A stretch of DNA of 64,000 nucleotides, taken from Geobacillus kaustophilus. GTDB lineage: Bacteria > Bacillota > Bacilli > Bacillales > Anoxybacillaceae. Location of the stretch: contig NZ_JYBP01000003.1 in NCBI RefSeq assembly GCF_000948285.1, forward strand, positions 3,038,001 to 3,102,000, read 5' to 3'. The notes under the pieces were generated by a model. The model was not told the origin of the DNA. It ran no database searches and was given only the letters and a program-made list of their open reading frames with translations. The translations under genes were made by a program, and so were the position numbers. Within the stretch, counting starts at the first letter, position 1; each line of letters opens with the position of its first letter. This document shows positions 24,878 to 31,985 of the stretch, piece by piece.

Positions 24878-25312
24878 TTACGTCGCCACTTTGTTCGGGA
24901 AGAGGCGATGTTTCGTTTTGTATGAGGTGTTGGTTAAGATCATTTGCTTGCCAGTTCGTTTTCGGACGTTGATGACCACCGGCGCCTGCAAGTTCGCCGT
25001 CGTCTCGTGAAACGGGTCGGCGACGGTGAGGATCACGTACACCGCGACGTCGCGTTCGCTTTCAATACTGAGCTGTTCGAGTGTTGCCTCGTCGAGTTCA
25101 AATTCGTACGCTGGAAAGTACGAAAACGGCTCAATCAGGACAAACCCAAGGGCAGGGGTCTCGACCGACTGCAAGATGACAAACGGCGTGTCGGCGAGCG
25201 GAAGAAGGACGAACCGCTTCTCGTCCGCGAATCCGGGCAAGCCGTGGGGAAAGTGGACGATGTCTTGCTCGTTCACCGCCATCGTTCCGTGGTATTTCGT
25301 GTCGATGTTCAT
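24878..25312 (-). CDS. fliW: Flagellar assembly factor FliW
   Basis: 144 residues: TKYHGTMAVNEQDIVHFPHG, LPGFADEKRFVLLPLADTPF, LQSVETPALGFVLIEP and APVVINVRKRTGKQMIL. FliW binds free Hag or CsrA and so couples flagellin export to hag translation. It precedes csrA in the usual bacillus order, with AGGAGG eight bases before the ATG. Confidence 0.96.
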   Translation of the reverse strand: MNIDTKYHGTMAVNEQDIVHFPHGLPGFADEKRFVLLPLADTPFVILQSVETPALGFVLIEPFSYFPAYEFELDEATLEQLSIESERDVAVYVILTVADPFHETTANLQAPVVINVRKRTGKQMILTNTSYKTKHRLFPNKVAT

Positions 25313-25333
25313 GGCTTGTTCCTCCTGTTTTCG

Positions 25334-25888
25334 TCAAATGACGACGTCTATGTGAAGCGACGGGCGCTGGGCGAGATCGATCTTGACCGTTCCTTGTTGA
25401 TAGCGGATGATCGGCGCGTGCGTGTTCACGTCAATGCGCGGCTTTTGGATGTGCCAGTCGATGTCAAGTTGCCCGGGTTCGTAGCCGATCTTGACGCTAA
25501 ACGGCGGCGGGACGAGGGCGATGTTGAACTCAAGCGGCGGGCCTTCACTGTTCGCCGCCGCTTGCTCGACGAGCGGATCGCCGCCGTTTTCGATGCGCAT
25601 AAGCTCATCGCCTTGGACGGCGGCGCGCTCGATGTAATCAAGCACCGCTTGGCGCCCGCGATCGGCGGCATCTTTGATCAACTGGAACACGTGCTTGTTG
25701 TTCACCGCCCCCCACGCCTGCGACTGGTCGAGCGTCAAGCGCGCAGGAATGGAAGCGACGCTCATTTCGGCAGGCGGCTGTTCGATCGTCATGTCGGCGG
25801 GCGGTTGGGTGATCTCGAGCCGCGCGGGGACGGTCAAGATCGCCAGCTTGGCGTACGTCGCTTCCATCCTAAGCTGCGGGATGCTCAT
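25334..25888 (-). CDS. yviE: YviE-like protein (DUF6470)
   Basis: 184 residues from MSIPQLRMEATYAKLAILTV; AAGGAG is nine bases before the ATG at 25888, which is preferred over the ATG two codons earlier. Repeated motifs such as PARLEITQPPADMTIEQPPA and KPRIDVNTHAPIIRYQQGTV give strand-rich halves around a helical centre (AWGAVNNKHVFQLIKDAADR). The function is unknown. It sits between flgL and fliW as in B. subtilis. Confidence 0.85.
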   Translation of the reverse strand: MSIPQLRMEATYAKLAILTVPARLEITQPPADMTIEQPPAEMSVASIPARLTLDQSQAWGAVNNKHVFQLIKDAADRGRQAVLDYIERAAVQGDELMRIENGGDPLVEQAAANSEGPPLEFNIALVPPPFSVKIGYEPGQLDIDWHIQKPRIDVNTHAPIIRYQQGTVKIDLAQRPSLHIDVVI

Positions 25889-25923
25889 GGCCATCGTCTC
25901 CTTTTGGTGGGCGAAAAGCTAAC

Positions 25924-26817
25924 TTAACGCAAAAAATCGACCAATGTCGGCTGGATGACCCGCGCGCCGACTGCCAATGCCGCGCGGTGGACGCTTTCTT
26001 GCGTTTTTAAGTCGGTTATGACTTTTTCCAGATCGACGTCTTCGTTGTCCGACAGCATTTTTTCCGCGATCACTTGTTGGCTGTCGATGCGGTCTTCCAT
26101 CAGCTCAATTCGGTTCATGCGCGCCCCGAGTTCGGCGCGAACGCCAAGCAAATTCGTCAAATGGCTGTCGAGTTTGTCTAAATAGCCCGTTAAATCATTA
26201 CCGGTCGTACTCGGATTTTCGAGGGAAGCGGCCAAGTTTTGCAAGTCCGAAAACAATCCGTTGCCTGCCCCGAACGCTGTGCTCGGCGGAATGTTGACCG
26301 GAATGTAAATGCCTTTGGCGAGCTCAATATTCAACTGTTGGCTGTTCGTCGACACGGAAATCGTGCCGTCAGGGTTCACCGTAACAGGCGGCTCAGTCGT
26401 TTTGGCGCCGTTGAAAATGTATTTGTCGCCGACTTTCGTATTGGCGATCGTGGCCAAATGTTCGGTCAGCTGCCGCACTTCTTTGGCGATCGCCTGGCGC
26501 TGCGTTTCCTCGTATGTATCATTGCTTGCCTGCACGGTGAGCTCGCGGATGCGCTGGAGCGCCTGCGTCGCCTTGTCGAGCGCCGAATCGGAGTTTTCCA
26601 CCCAGTTGTATGCTTCCGAGAAGTTGCGTTTGAACTGCTCGACTTCCGCCAAATTCGAGCGATAGGCGATTCCTTTCATGGCGACGACGGGGTCGTCGGA
26701 CGGGCGGGTGATTTTTTTTCCCGTCGACAGTTGGGTTTGATATTTGTCCAAATTCTCGTAGCTTCGGCTGATTTGTTTAAGCATATTGTTCGCTAACATG
26801 CTTTGCGTAATGCGCAT
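25924..26817 (-). CDS. flgL: Flagellar hook-filament junction protein FlgL (HAP3)
   Basis: 297 residues with a flagellin-like N-terminus, MRITQSMLANNMLKQISRSY and LDKYQTQLSTGKKITRPSDD, and a C-terminal helix, QESVHRAALAVGARVIQPTL VDFLR. It joins the filament to the hook together with FlgK. It lies nine bases after flgK in the flgM–flgN–flgK–flgL operon. Confidence 0.95.
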   Translation of the reverse strand: MRITQSMLANNMLKQISRSYENLDKYQTQLSTGKKITRPSDDPVVAMKGIAYRSNLAEVEQFKRNFSEAYNWVENSDSALDKATQALQRIRELTVQASNDTYEETQRQAIAKEVRQLTEHLATIANTKVGDKYIFNGAKTTEPPVTVNPDGTISVSTNSQQLNIELAKGIYIPVNIPPSTAFGAGNGLFSDLQNLAASLENPSTTGNDLTGYLDKLDSHLTNLLGVRAELGARMNRIELMEDRIDSQQVIAEKMLSDNEDVDLEKVITDLKTQESVHRAALAVGARVIQPTLVDFLR

Positions 26818-26826
26818 GATATCAAC

Positions 26827-28422
26827 CTACCTCCCGACCACGCCCATGCCGTTGATGATTTTGTCGAGCATTTCGTCAATCACCGTGATTTGCCGCGCCG
26901 CGGCGTTATAGGCGTGCTGGTACTTGATCATGTTCATCATCTCTTCGTCAAGCGACACGGAGCTCACCGATTGGCGCTTCTCTTCAACCGACTGGCGCAA
27001 TGTTTCACTGTTGCTTTTCATCCGGTTCGCCTGCTCGCCGTCGACGCCAAGCTGCCCGATCCAGCCTTGGTAGTTCGTTTCGACCGTTCCCGAGGAAAGC
27101 GGCAGGCTAAGCGATGCAAGGTCGACCGATATTCCGTCTTGCAGCGAAACGGTTGCATTGGACAAAAGCAGGCTGCGGACGTTGGCCAGATTGATGGCAT
27201 TGTTGCCATTTCCCGTTTCCCCGCTTTTCGTCGCCGCGGCGATGTTCGCCAAATCGTCTATGTCGGCTGCGAGCGTGATCGTTTTCGCCGCGCCGTTCAC
27301 CCCGCCCAGCCCGGCAAAAAACAGGTGATTCGTGCTTCCGTTCAGGCCGTAGCCTTGTTGGTGTACGGCGTTAAATAAAGTACCGAACGTATAGGCGAGT
27401 TTGTCCAAGTTCGCCAGCATGTCTGGGTACAACCCTTTGACGATCGGCTGACCGCTGGCATCGGTTCCGGTTTGATAGCCGTATCCTTCGATCAATCCGC
27501 GCAATTTGCCGTTCGGAAGAGAGGAAAAGAAAACGGTTGTTCCACCTATATCGAGCGCATTCACACCTGAAGCGGGGGGCATTTCCTTCCCCCCATCGCC
27601 GTCGACATCGCTGCCGTCGGGGAACGAAACCGATGCAGCGTTGCGGCCTTGCACGAGATACACTTTGTTATTCCCGTTCAGCACATAGACATCATACGTC
27701 CCTTCCGCCGCTGGAAGAGAGTTGCCCCCGACGGGATGTTTTTCGACTTGAATATCAACGAACTGTGACAGCTGGTCGATCAACCGATCACGCTCATCGT
27801 ACAAGTCGTTGGGCAAATAGCCGTTCGGCTCGATTTCGGCAATTCGTTCGTTTAAGGCGCGGATTTGGTTCAAAAGGGAGTTGATTTCCGTCACCGCCAC
27901 CCCGATTTGCGAGCCGATGTCGTCACGGATTTGCGTCAAGGAATTCGACAAGTAGTGGAACGTCTCCACAACGGCTAGCCCGCGCTGGCGGACGACGGAA
28001 CGCGCCCCCTCGTTTTCCGGGTGGGTGCTCAAATCTTGAAGCGCCTGCCAAAACTGGTCCATCGTTTTCGCCAATCCGCTGTCGGATGGCTCATTCATGA
28101 TATCCTCCATTTTCGCCACGGCGTCGGCGCGCGCTTCCCAGTAGCCGAGCTTGCTATTTTCGCCGCGGTATTGGACGTCCAAAAAGTATTCGCGCACCCG
28201 TTCGACTGACGACGCTTCCACCCCTGTCCCCATTTGCCCTGGGATGCTCGGGCGGTTGAGCCCAGGCGTCGGGAACGGCGGCGTGGGCCGCAATTGGACG
28301 CGCTGCCGTGTATACCCTTCCGTATTGGCGTTGGCAATGTTATGCCCTGTCGTATACAAAGCGGCCTGTTGCGCCATCATGCCGCGCCGGGCGGCTTCAA
28401 GTCCGTGAAATGTCGAGAGCAT
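26827..28422 (-). CDS. flgK: Flagellar hook-associated protein FlgK (HAP1)
   Basis: 531 residues. The N-terminal rod/hook signature is MLSTFHGLEAARRGMMAQQA, then ALYTTGHNIANANTEGYTRQ. The C-terminal signature is SVSLDEEMMNMIKYQHAYNA and ARQITVIDEMLDKIINGMGV. It forms the first ring of the hook-filament junction. AAGGAGG lies before the ATG. Order and spacing are as in B. subtilis. Confidence 0.96.
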   Translation of the reverse strand: MLSTFHGLEAARRGMMAQQAALYTTGHNIANANTEGYTRQRVQLRPTPPFPTPGLNRPSIPGQMGTGVEASSVERVREYFLDVQYRGENSKLGYWEARADAVAKMEDIMNEPSDSGLAKTMDQFWQALQDLSTHPENEGARSVVRQRGLAVVETFHYLSNSLTQIRDDIGSQIGVAVTEINSLLNQIRALNERIAEIEPNGYLPNDLYDERDRLIDQLSQFVDIQVEKHPVGGNSLPAAEGTYDVYVLNGNNKVYLVQGRNAASVSFPDGSDVDGDGGKEMPPASGVNALDIGGTTVFFSSLPNGKLRGLIEGYGYQTGTDASGQPIVKGLYPDMLANLDKLAYTFGTLFNAVHQQGYGLNGSTNHLFFAGLGGVNGAAKTITLAADIDDLANIAAATKSGETGNGNNAINLANVRSLLLSNATVSLQDGISVDLASLSLPLSSGTVETNYQGWIGQLGVDGEQANRMKSNSETLRQSVEEKRQSVSSVSLDEEMMNMIKYQHAYNAAARQITVIDEMLDKIINGMGVVGR

Positions 28423-28433
28423 GGTTCTCCTCC

Positions 28434-28904
28434 TTACGCTTTCGATTCAAACAACGGGCGGTCGGGCAACGATGCGTATTCTTGCGTGCAGCTGTAAGTG
28501 GACGGCGTTGGGGTGAATGTCTCGATCATGGCTGTGACAAACTGGAGCGACTGCTCAATGAGCTGGCGGTTTAATTCATTCGCTTCCGCCACCGCGCTCA
28601 CCGCCGCTTTGAGCCGCTTATGGCACTCGCTTAGCTCTTTGCGCTCCTTGCCTTCTGCCATCGCGATGCATCGGGCGACGGTCGCCGCCTCGTCGCCGAG
28701 CGCCTCCTTCAGCCAGCGCCGCCGCCGTTCTTCGAGTTGGCGGATGGCCAAAATATGCTTTTGTTCATCGGCAAGCAAAGCCGACAGCGCCTCAATATCG
28801 TTTTTCTTCAATGCTTCCGTTTTCCGCCGCGAAAGCGCCAGCAAGCTTTCATGCAGCTCGATGTGCGCCCGCAAAAGATGGATGAGTGCCGCAAACGTCA
28901 TCAT
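28434..28904 (-). CDS. flgN: FlgN-family export chaperone
   Basis: 156 residues, entirely helical (LIHLLRAHIELHESLLALSR, LAVRQLEERRRRWLKEAL-type coils, SECHKRLKAAVSAVAEANEL). FlgN chaperones FlgK and FlgL to the export gate. The assignment combines helical pattern, size and position between flgM and flgK. Confidence 0.88.
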   Translation of the reverse strand: MMTFAALIHLLRAHIELHESLLALSRRKTEALKKNDIEALSALLADEQKHILAIRQLEERRRRWLKEALGDEAATVARCIAMAEGKERKELSECHKRLKAAVSAVAEANELNRQLIEQSLQFVTAMIETFTPTPSTYSCTQEYASLPDRPLFESKA

Positions 28905-28915
28905 GACCGCTTCCT

Positions 28916-29182
28916 TTATCGGTTGTTTCGGTAATAGTCGATCATCCGCTTCGCGACCGCCTTCGGGTCGACTTGGTATGTGCCGCTTTCAATTTGTTGC
29001 CGCAGCTCTTCGAGTTTCGCCTGCCGCGCCTGTTCCCAGCTTACCGCTTCTTGCAACTCTTTCGCTTCTTTCGAAATTTCCACTTTATCGCTAGACGCCT
29101 TCCCCGCCGCCAGCCGCTCTGTTTTTGCGAGCTGGCGTTGGTACGGGTTGACGCCCATCGGTCCAATATGGTGTATTTTCAT
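28916..29182 (-). CDS. flgM: Anti-sigma-D factor FlgM
   Basis: 88 residues from MKIHHIGPMGVNPYQRQLAK; GAGGTG precedes the ATG at 29182. The C-terminal sigma-binding part reads EQARQAKLEELRQQIESGTY then QVDPKAVAKRMIDYYRNNR, the FlgM hallmark. FlgM holds sigma-D inactive until the hook is complete. A sigma-D promoter lies about 50 bases upstream, giving feedback. Confidence 0.95.
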   Translation of the reverse strand: MKIHHIGPMGVNPYQRQLAKTERLAAGKASSDKVEISKEAKELQEAVSWEQARQAKLEELRQQIESGTYQVDPKAVAKRMIDYYRNNR

Positions 29183-29230
29183 CACATTCACCTCGCTTGA
29201 CCGGCGCTTGTTTGCATTTGGCTATTGTTT

Positions 29231-29257
29231 ATATCGGAACGTTGACGGAAATGTTTA
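29231..29257 (-). promoter_or_regulatory. Sigma-D promoter of the flgM operon
   Basis: TAAA (29257–29254), 15 bases, TCCGATAT (29238–29231). It overlaps the last codon of yvyF and reads into flgM–flgN–flgK–flgL–yviE–fliW–csrA. Confidence 0.85.
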
Positions 29258-29665
29258 GCGTTCTTGATAGTCTTGGGTGTAATAAGTGGCCTGGCGGGGA
29301 CGATCTTCTTTTTCCTTTTCCACCTTCGCCCGCCGCAAGTCGGCTTGCAGCTGACCGAGACACTTGGCGCACAGCCGCCCTTCACGGATCATCGCTCCGC
29401 ACGAGTCGCAAGGATAGCCGAGATTCGGAAAATGGACGAGCTGCAGCCGCCCCGCACGAATCCATTTGATGATCAACTTCTCCTCAACCCCTGTCGCTTC
29501 AACGACTTGCGCCATCGTCGCCGTGCGATTTTCCCGTTTGCGCAAAAAGGCGTAAACGCGTTCAAATTGCCGTTCTTCCTCTTGATAGCACGATTCACAT
29601 ACATCGCGAACGGAGTGCTTGACAAACAACCGCCCGCACCTCGCGCAGTTTGCTAGTTCCGCCAC
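29255..29665 (-). CDS. yvyF: YvyF-like flagellar operon protein
   Basis: 136 residues with a GTG start at 29665 (GGAGGGG upstream), opening (M)AELANCARCGRLFVKHSVRD. Two zinc-ribbon pairs are visible, CARCG…CESC and CDSCGAMIREGRLCAKC, around a MerR/HTH-like centre (TMAQVVEATGVEEKLIIKWI). This is the conserved flagellar-operon protein next to flgM; its molecular role is not established. The long open frame upstream of 29665 lacks support. Confidence 0.88.
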   Translation of the reverse strand: MAELANCARCGRLFVKHSVRDVCESCYQEEERQFERVYAFLRKRENRTATMAQVVEATGVEEKLIIKWIRAGRLQLVHFPNLGYPCDSCGAMIREGRLCAKCLGQLQADLRRAKVEKEKEDRPRQATYYTQDYQER

Positions 29666-29837
29666 CGTCTTCCCCTCCCCATCGTTGAATCGAATGGCCC
29701 ATGTCGTCCATATCACCGTGCGCAAGCACTCATACAGGCATACATCCAGCACACGGCGCCATCGGCCTGCGAGTGACAGCTGTTCTACATAGCTGCCCCA
29801 ACGCAGTTTCCTCTTAATCAAACATCCATCTTTGCGA

Positions 29838-30275
29838 TTACGTATATATGTTGATAATCAACCCTTGAATCTCACCGACGAGCCGCAAAATCTCGAGCCC
29901 ACGCTGCTCTTTTTGCAGCACTTCGTTCGTCAGTTCAACGAGCTTTTGATCAACTTCCTTCACGAGTTTATAAATGCGCGCTCGCCCGCCGCGGCTGAAG
30001 CCGCGCTGTTCTTCAAGTTGCAGGCCGTTTTTCACTGCATCGTCCAAAAACGCCTTGACGAGCTGTTTATATTTGCGCAAATCCTCAACCGTCCGCGACT
30101 CGGCGAGCTTTTTCCCTTGCTCCTCGATTTGCCGGACTTGTTTGTTGATCCGCTCCCATACGACGTCGCGGCGCGTTTTCGCCATGACTTCGGTGAATGA
30201 CACCGATTCCATCGGTGTTTCATCTTTGCGGCTCACATTCGCCAGCCCAGCACGCGTGATTTTTTGCACTTCCAT
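29838..30275 (-). CDS. YaaR-family (DUF327) protein in the second flagellin cassette
   Basis: 145 residues from MEVQKITRAGLANVSRKDET (GAGGTG six bases before the ATG at 30275). Motifs are SVSFTEVMAKTRRDVVWERI, EEQGKKLAESRTVEDLRKYK, KNGLQLEEQRGFSRGGRARI and RLVGEIQGLIINIYT, which match the YaaR family of unknown function. B. subtilis yaaR is far away near holB, so its position here, as the third gene after fliS2 and the second flagellin, is unusual. A chaperone or regulatory role for the second flagellin is a guess. Confidence 0.85.
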   Translation of the reverse strand: MEVQKITRAGLANVSRKDETPMESVSFTEVMAKTRRDVVWERINKQVRQIEEQGKKLAESRTVEDLRKYKQLVKAFLDDAVKNGLQLEEQRGFSRGGRARIYKLVKEVDQKLVELTNEVLQKEQRGLEILRLVGEIQGLIINIYT

Positions 30276-30359
30276 CGCCATCACCTCTTCGTTACCTCCA
30301 TTATCGCACAGCGATAGGAAAAGGGCGAGGCTTTTATGCCCCGCCCGATGCAGATTCAA

Positions 30360-31187
30360 TTAGCTTTTTAGGAGCTGCAAAATTCCTTGCGGCAGCTGGT
30401 TCGATTGCGCGAGCATCGCCTGCGCCGCCTGCGTCAAAATGTTGTTTTTCGTAAACTCGGCCATCTCCATCGCCATATCCGTATCACGGATGCGGGATTC
30501 GGCAGCGGTTAAATTTTCGTTCGCGGTTGTTAAATTGTTAATGGTATGCTCGAGGCGGTTTTGGTAAGCGCCCATTTTGGAGCGGGATTTGGATACCGAG
30601 ATGATGGCATTATCCAACGTCGTGATCGCATTCTGGGCATCAGTAGCTGTTTTAATATTTAAATTGCGAATGTCTGTAGCGTCCTCGCCAAGAGAGCCTT
30701 TTAACTGCTGTTTCCAAGACAATGTCAACTTTTGTCCATTGTTGGCTCCGAGTTGGATATCGATATTTTGATCCGTAGCAAGAATATTCATTTTGTTAAA
30801 TTGCGTATCTTGTCCGATACGATCAATTTCTTCAATCAACTGCTGAAACTCGCTGTCAAGCGCCTCTCGATCGGTAACTTGGTTTGTGCCATTCGCCGCC
30901 TGCACGGCCAACTCGCGCATCCGTTGCAGGATGCTGTGAACTTCGTTCAACGCCCCTTCCGCCGTTTGAATCAACGAAATCGCATCGAGCGCGTTGCGTT
31001 CCGCCATTTGCAAACCGCGGATTTGCGAACGCATTTTTTCCGAGATGGCAAGTCCCGCCGCGTCATCAGACGCGCGGTTGATGCGCAAACCAGACGAGAG
31101 ACGCTCTAAGTTTTTGGAGATGCTTGATTGATTCGCTGCCAAGTTGCGATAGGCGTTGAGCGCCTGAATGTTATGGTTGATTCGCAC
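30360..31187 (-). CDS. Second flagellin (short)
   Basis: About 275 residues. A GTG at 31187, nine bases after AAAGGGG, gives the canonical RINHNIQALNAYRNLAANQS start; an ATG two codons upstream (31193) is too near the ribosome site. Complete D0/D1 ends are present: LERLSSGLRINRASDDAAGL, HSILQRMRELAVQAANGTNQ, TINNLTTANENLTAAESRIR and QLPQGILQLLKS. The variable middle is almost absent (about 145–185). It could be a minor filament or junction subunit, or give a different filament. It is co-transcribed with its own fliS copy from a sigma-D promoter. Confidence 0.94.
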   Translation of the reverse strand: MRINHNIQALNAYRNLAANQSSISKNLERLSSGLRINRASDDAAGLAISEKMRSQIRGLQMAERNALDAISLIQTAEGALNEVHSILQRMRELAVQAANGTNQVTDREALDSEFQQLIEEIDRIGQDTQFNKMNILATDQNIDIQLGANNGQKLTLSWKQQLKGSLGEDATDIRNLNIKTATDAQNAITTLDNAIISVSKSRSKMGAYQNRLEHTINNLTTANENLTAAESRIRDTDMAMEMAEFTKNNILTQAAQAMLAQSNQLPQGILQLLKS

Positions 31188-31205
31188 AAACATCCGCCCC
31201 TTTGC

Positions 31206-31631
31206 TTATGATTTCTCGTATGCAATGAATTGCTCGTACGCTGCCGTTTTTTGCTTGAGCGCCGTTTGCGCGGGGGAGGCGCCGCTTTTCAGCGCCTCGT
31301 TCCACGCGGTGGCGATTGTGGTGGTTAATTGCAGTACTTCCCGAACTATCTTCACGTCTTTTTTCACATTCGCCTCGATGAGACGCTCTGCCATATAGTT
31401 GTAGAGCGCATCCAACTGATGGGCGATAATGCCCGCGTCATAGCGCAATCCAACGCCGAGGCGGCGGAGGATGTCGTTTCCTTTTTGCAGCTGTTTGTTC
31501 GCTCGGAAATAATCTTTTTGTTCAATGGACGCAACGGCTTCTTCCAAACATTCGATGAGCCCCTCATATAACAACGCCGTCAACTGTTGCGAGTTTTTTT
31601 GATAAATCCATTCTTCCGTTAAAAAATCCAA
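31206..31631 (-). CDS. FliS paralogue partnering the second flagellin
   Basis: 141 residues, TTG start after GAGAGGTG. It has FliS-like helices (NSQQLTALLYEGLIECLEEA, ANKQLQKGNDILRRLGVGLR, LYNYMAERLIEANVKKDVKI) but lacks the usual YxxN/Q N-terminal motif in its normal form. It precedes the second flagellin by about 18 bases, as a dedicated chaperone would. It is clearly diverged from FliS at 2162–2566. Confidence 0.88.
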   Translation of the reverse strand: MDFLTEEWIYQKNSQQLTALLYEGLIECLEEAVASIEQKDYFRANKQLQKGNDILRRLGVGLRYDAGIIAHQLDALYNYMAERLIEANVKKDVKIVREVLQLTTTIATAWNEALKSGASPAQTALKQKTAAYEQFIAYEKS

Positions 31632-31664
31632 CGCCGTACACCTCTCGTTTGCCCTCTGTCATTT

Positions 31665-31691
31665 ATATCGGCGATGAGTCGACAATGTTTA
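31665..31691 (-). promoter_or_regulatory. Sigma-D promoter of fliS2–flagellin 2
   Basis: TAAA (31691–31688), 15 bases, GCCGATAT (31672–31665), about 35 bases before the TTG of the fliS paralogue. The -35 overlaps the stop codon of the FlhB-tail gene. Confidence 0.88.
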
Positions 31692-31985
31692 ACGATTTTT
31701 TTCAATTTCTTGAATCAAAATCAAAATTTCGGCAATGACGGCGTACAGCTGCGGCGGAATGCGGTCGCCAAGATCAAGCTGAAGCAAGTTTTGCACGAGC
31801 AATGGGTCCTCTTGAATAGGGACGTGGTGCTGTTTCGCCAGTTCAATGATTTTCTGCGCCACATGCCCGCTTCCTTGCGCGACGACAGTAGGCGAATGGC
31901 CCGTCGCTTCGTCATAGCGAATGACGGCTGCCGTCGGGCCGTTCATTTGCCTCCGCTTTTTTTGGTTAAAATATTTGGCCATCAT
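31689..31985 (-). CDS. ylqH: FlhB C-terminal-domain homologue (YlqH type)
   Basis: 98 residues. It contains AAVIRYDEATGHSPTVVAQG, AQKIIELAKQHHVPIQEDPL and LLQLDLGDRIPPQLYAVIAE, the cytoplasmic export-switch domain of FlhB without membrane segments or the NPTH cleavage site. B. subtilis ylqH likewise follows ylqG, but elsewhere. The ATG overlaps the stop of the FliK-like gene (ATGA), so the two are coupled. It may tune export of the cassette's substrates. Confidence 0.88.
   Translation of the reverse strand: MMAKYFNQKKRRQMNGPTAAVIRYDEATGHSPTVVAQGSGHVAQKIIELAKQHHVPIQEDPLLVQNLLQLDLGDRIPPQLYAVIAEILILIQEIEKNR

Noticed and set aside
24944..25927. A 327-codon plus-strand open frame opposite fliW and yviE
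   Set aside because: It runs antisense to well-identified genes, is extremely rich in Arg, Asp and Val from mirrored codons, and has no ribosome site.
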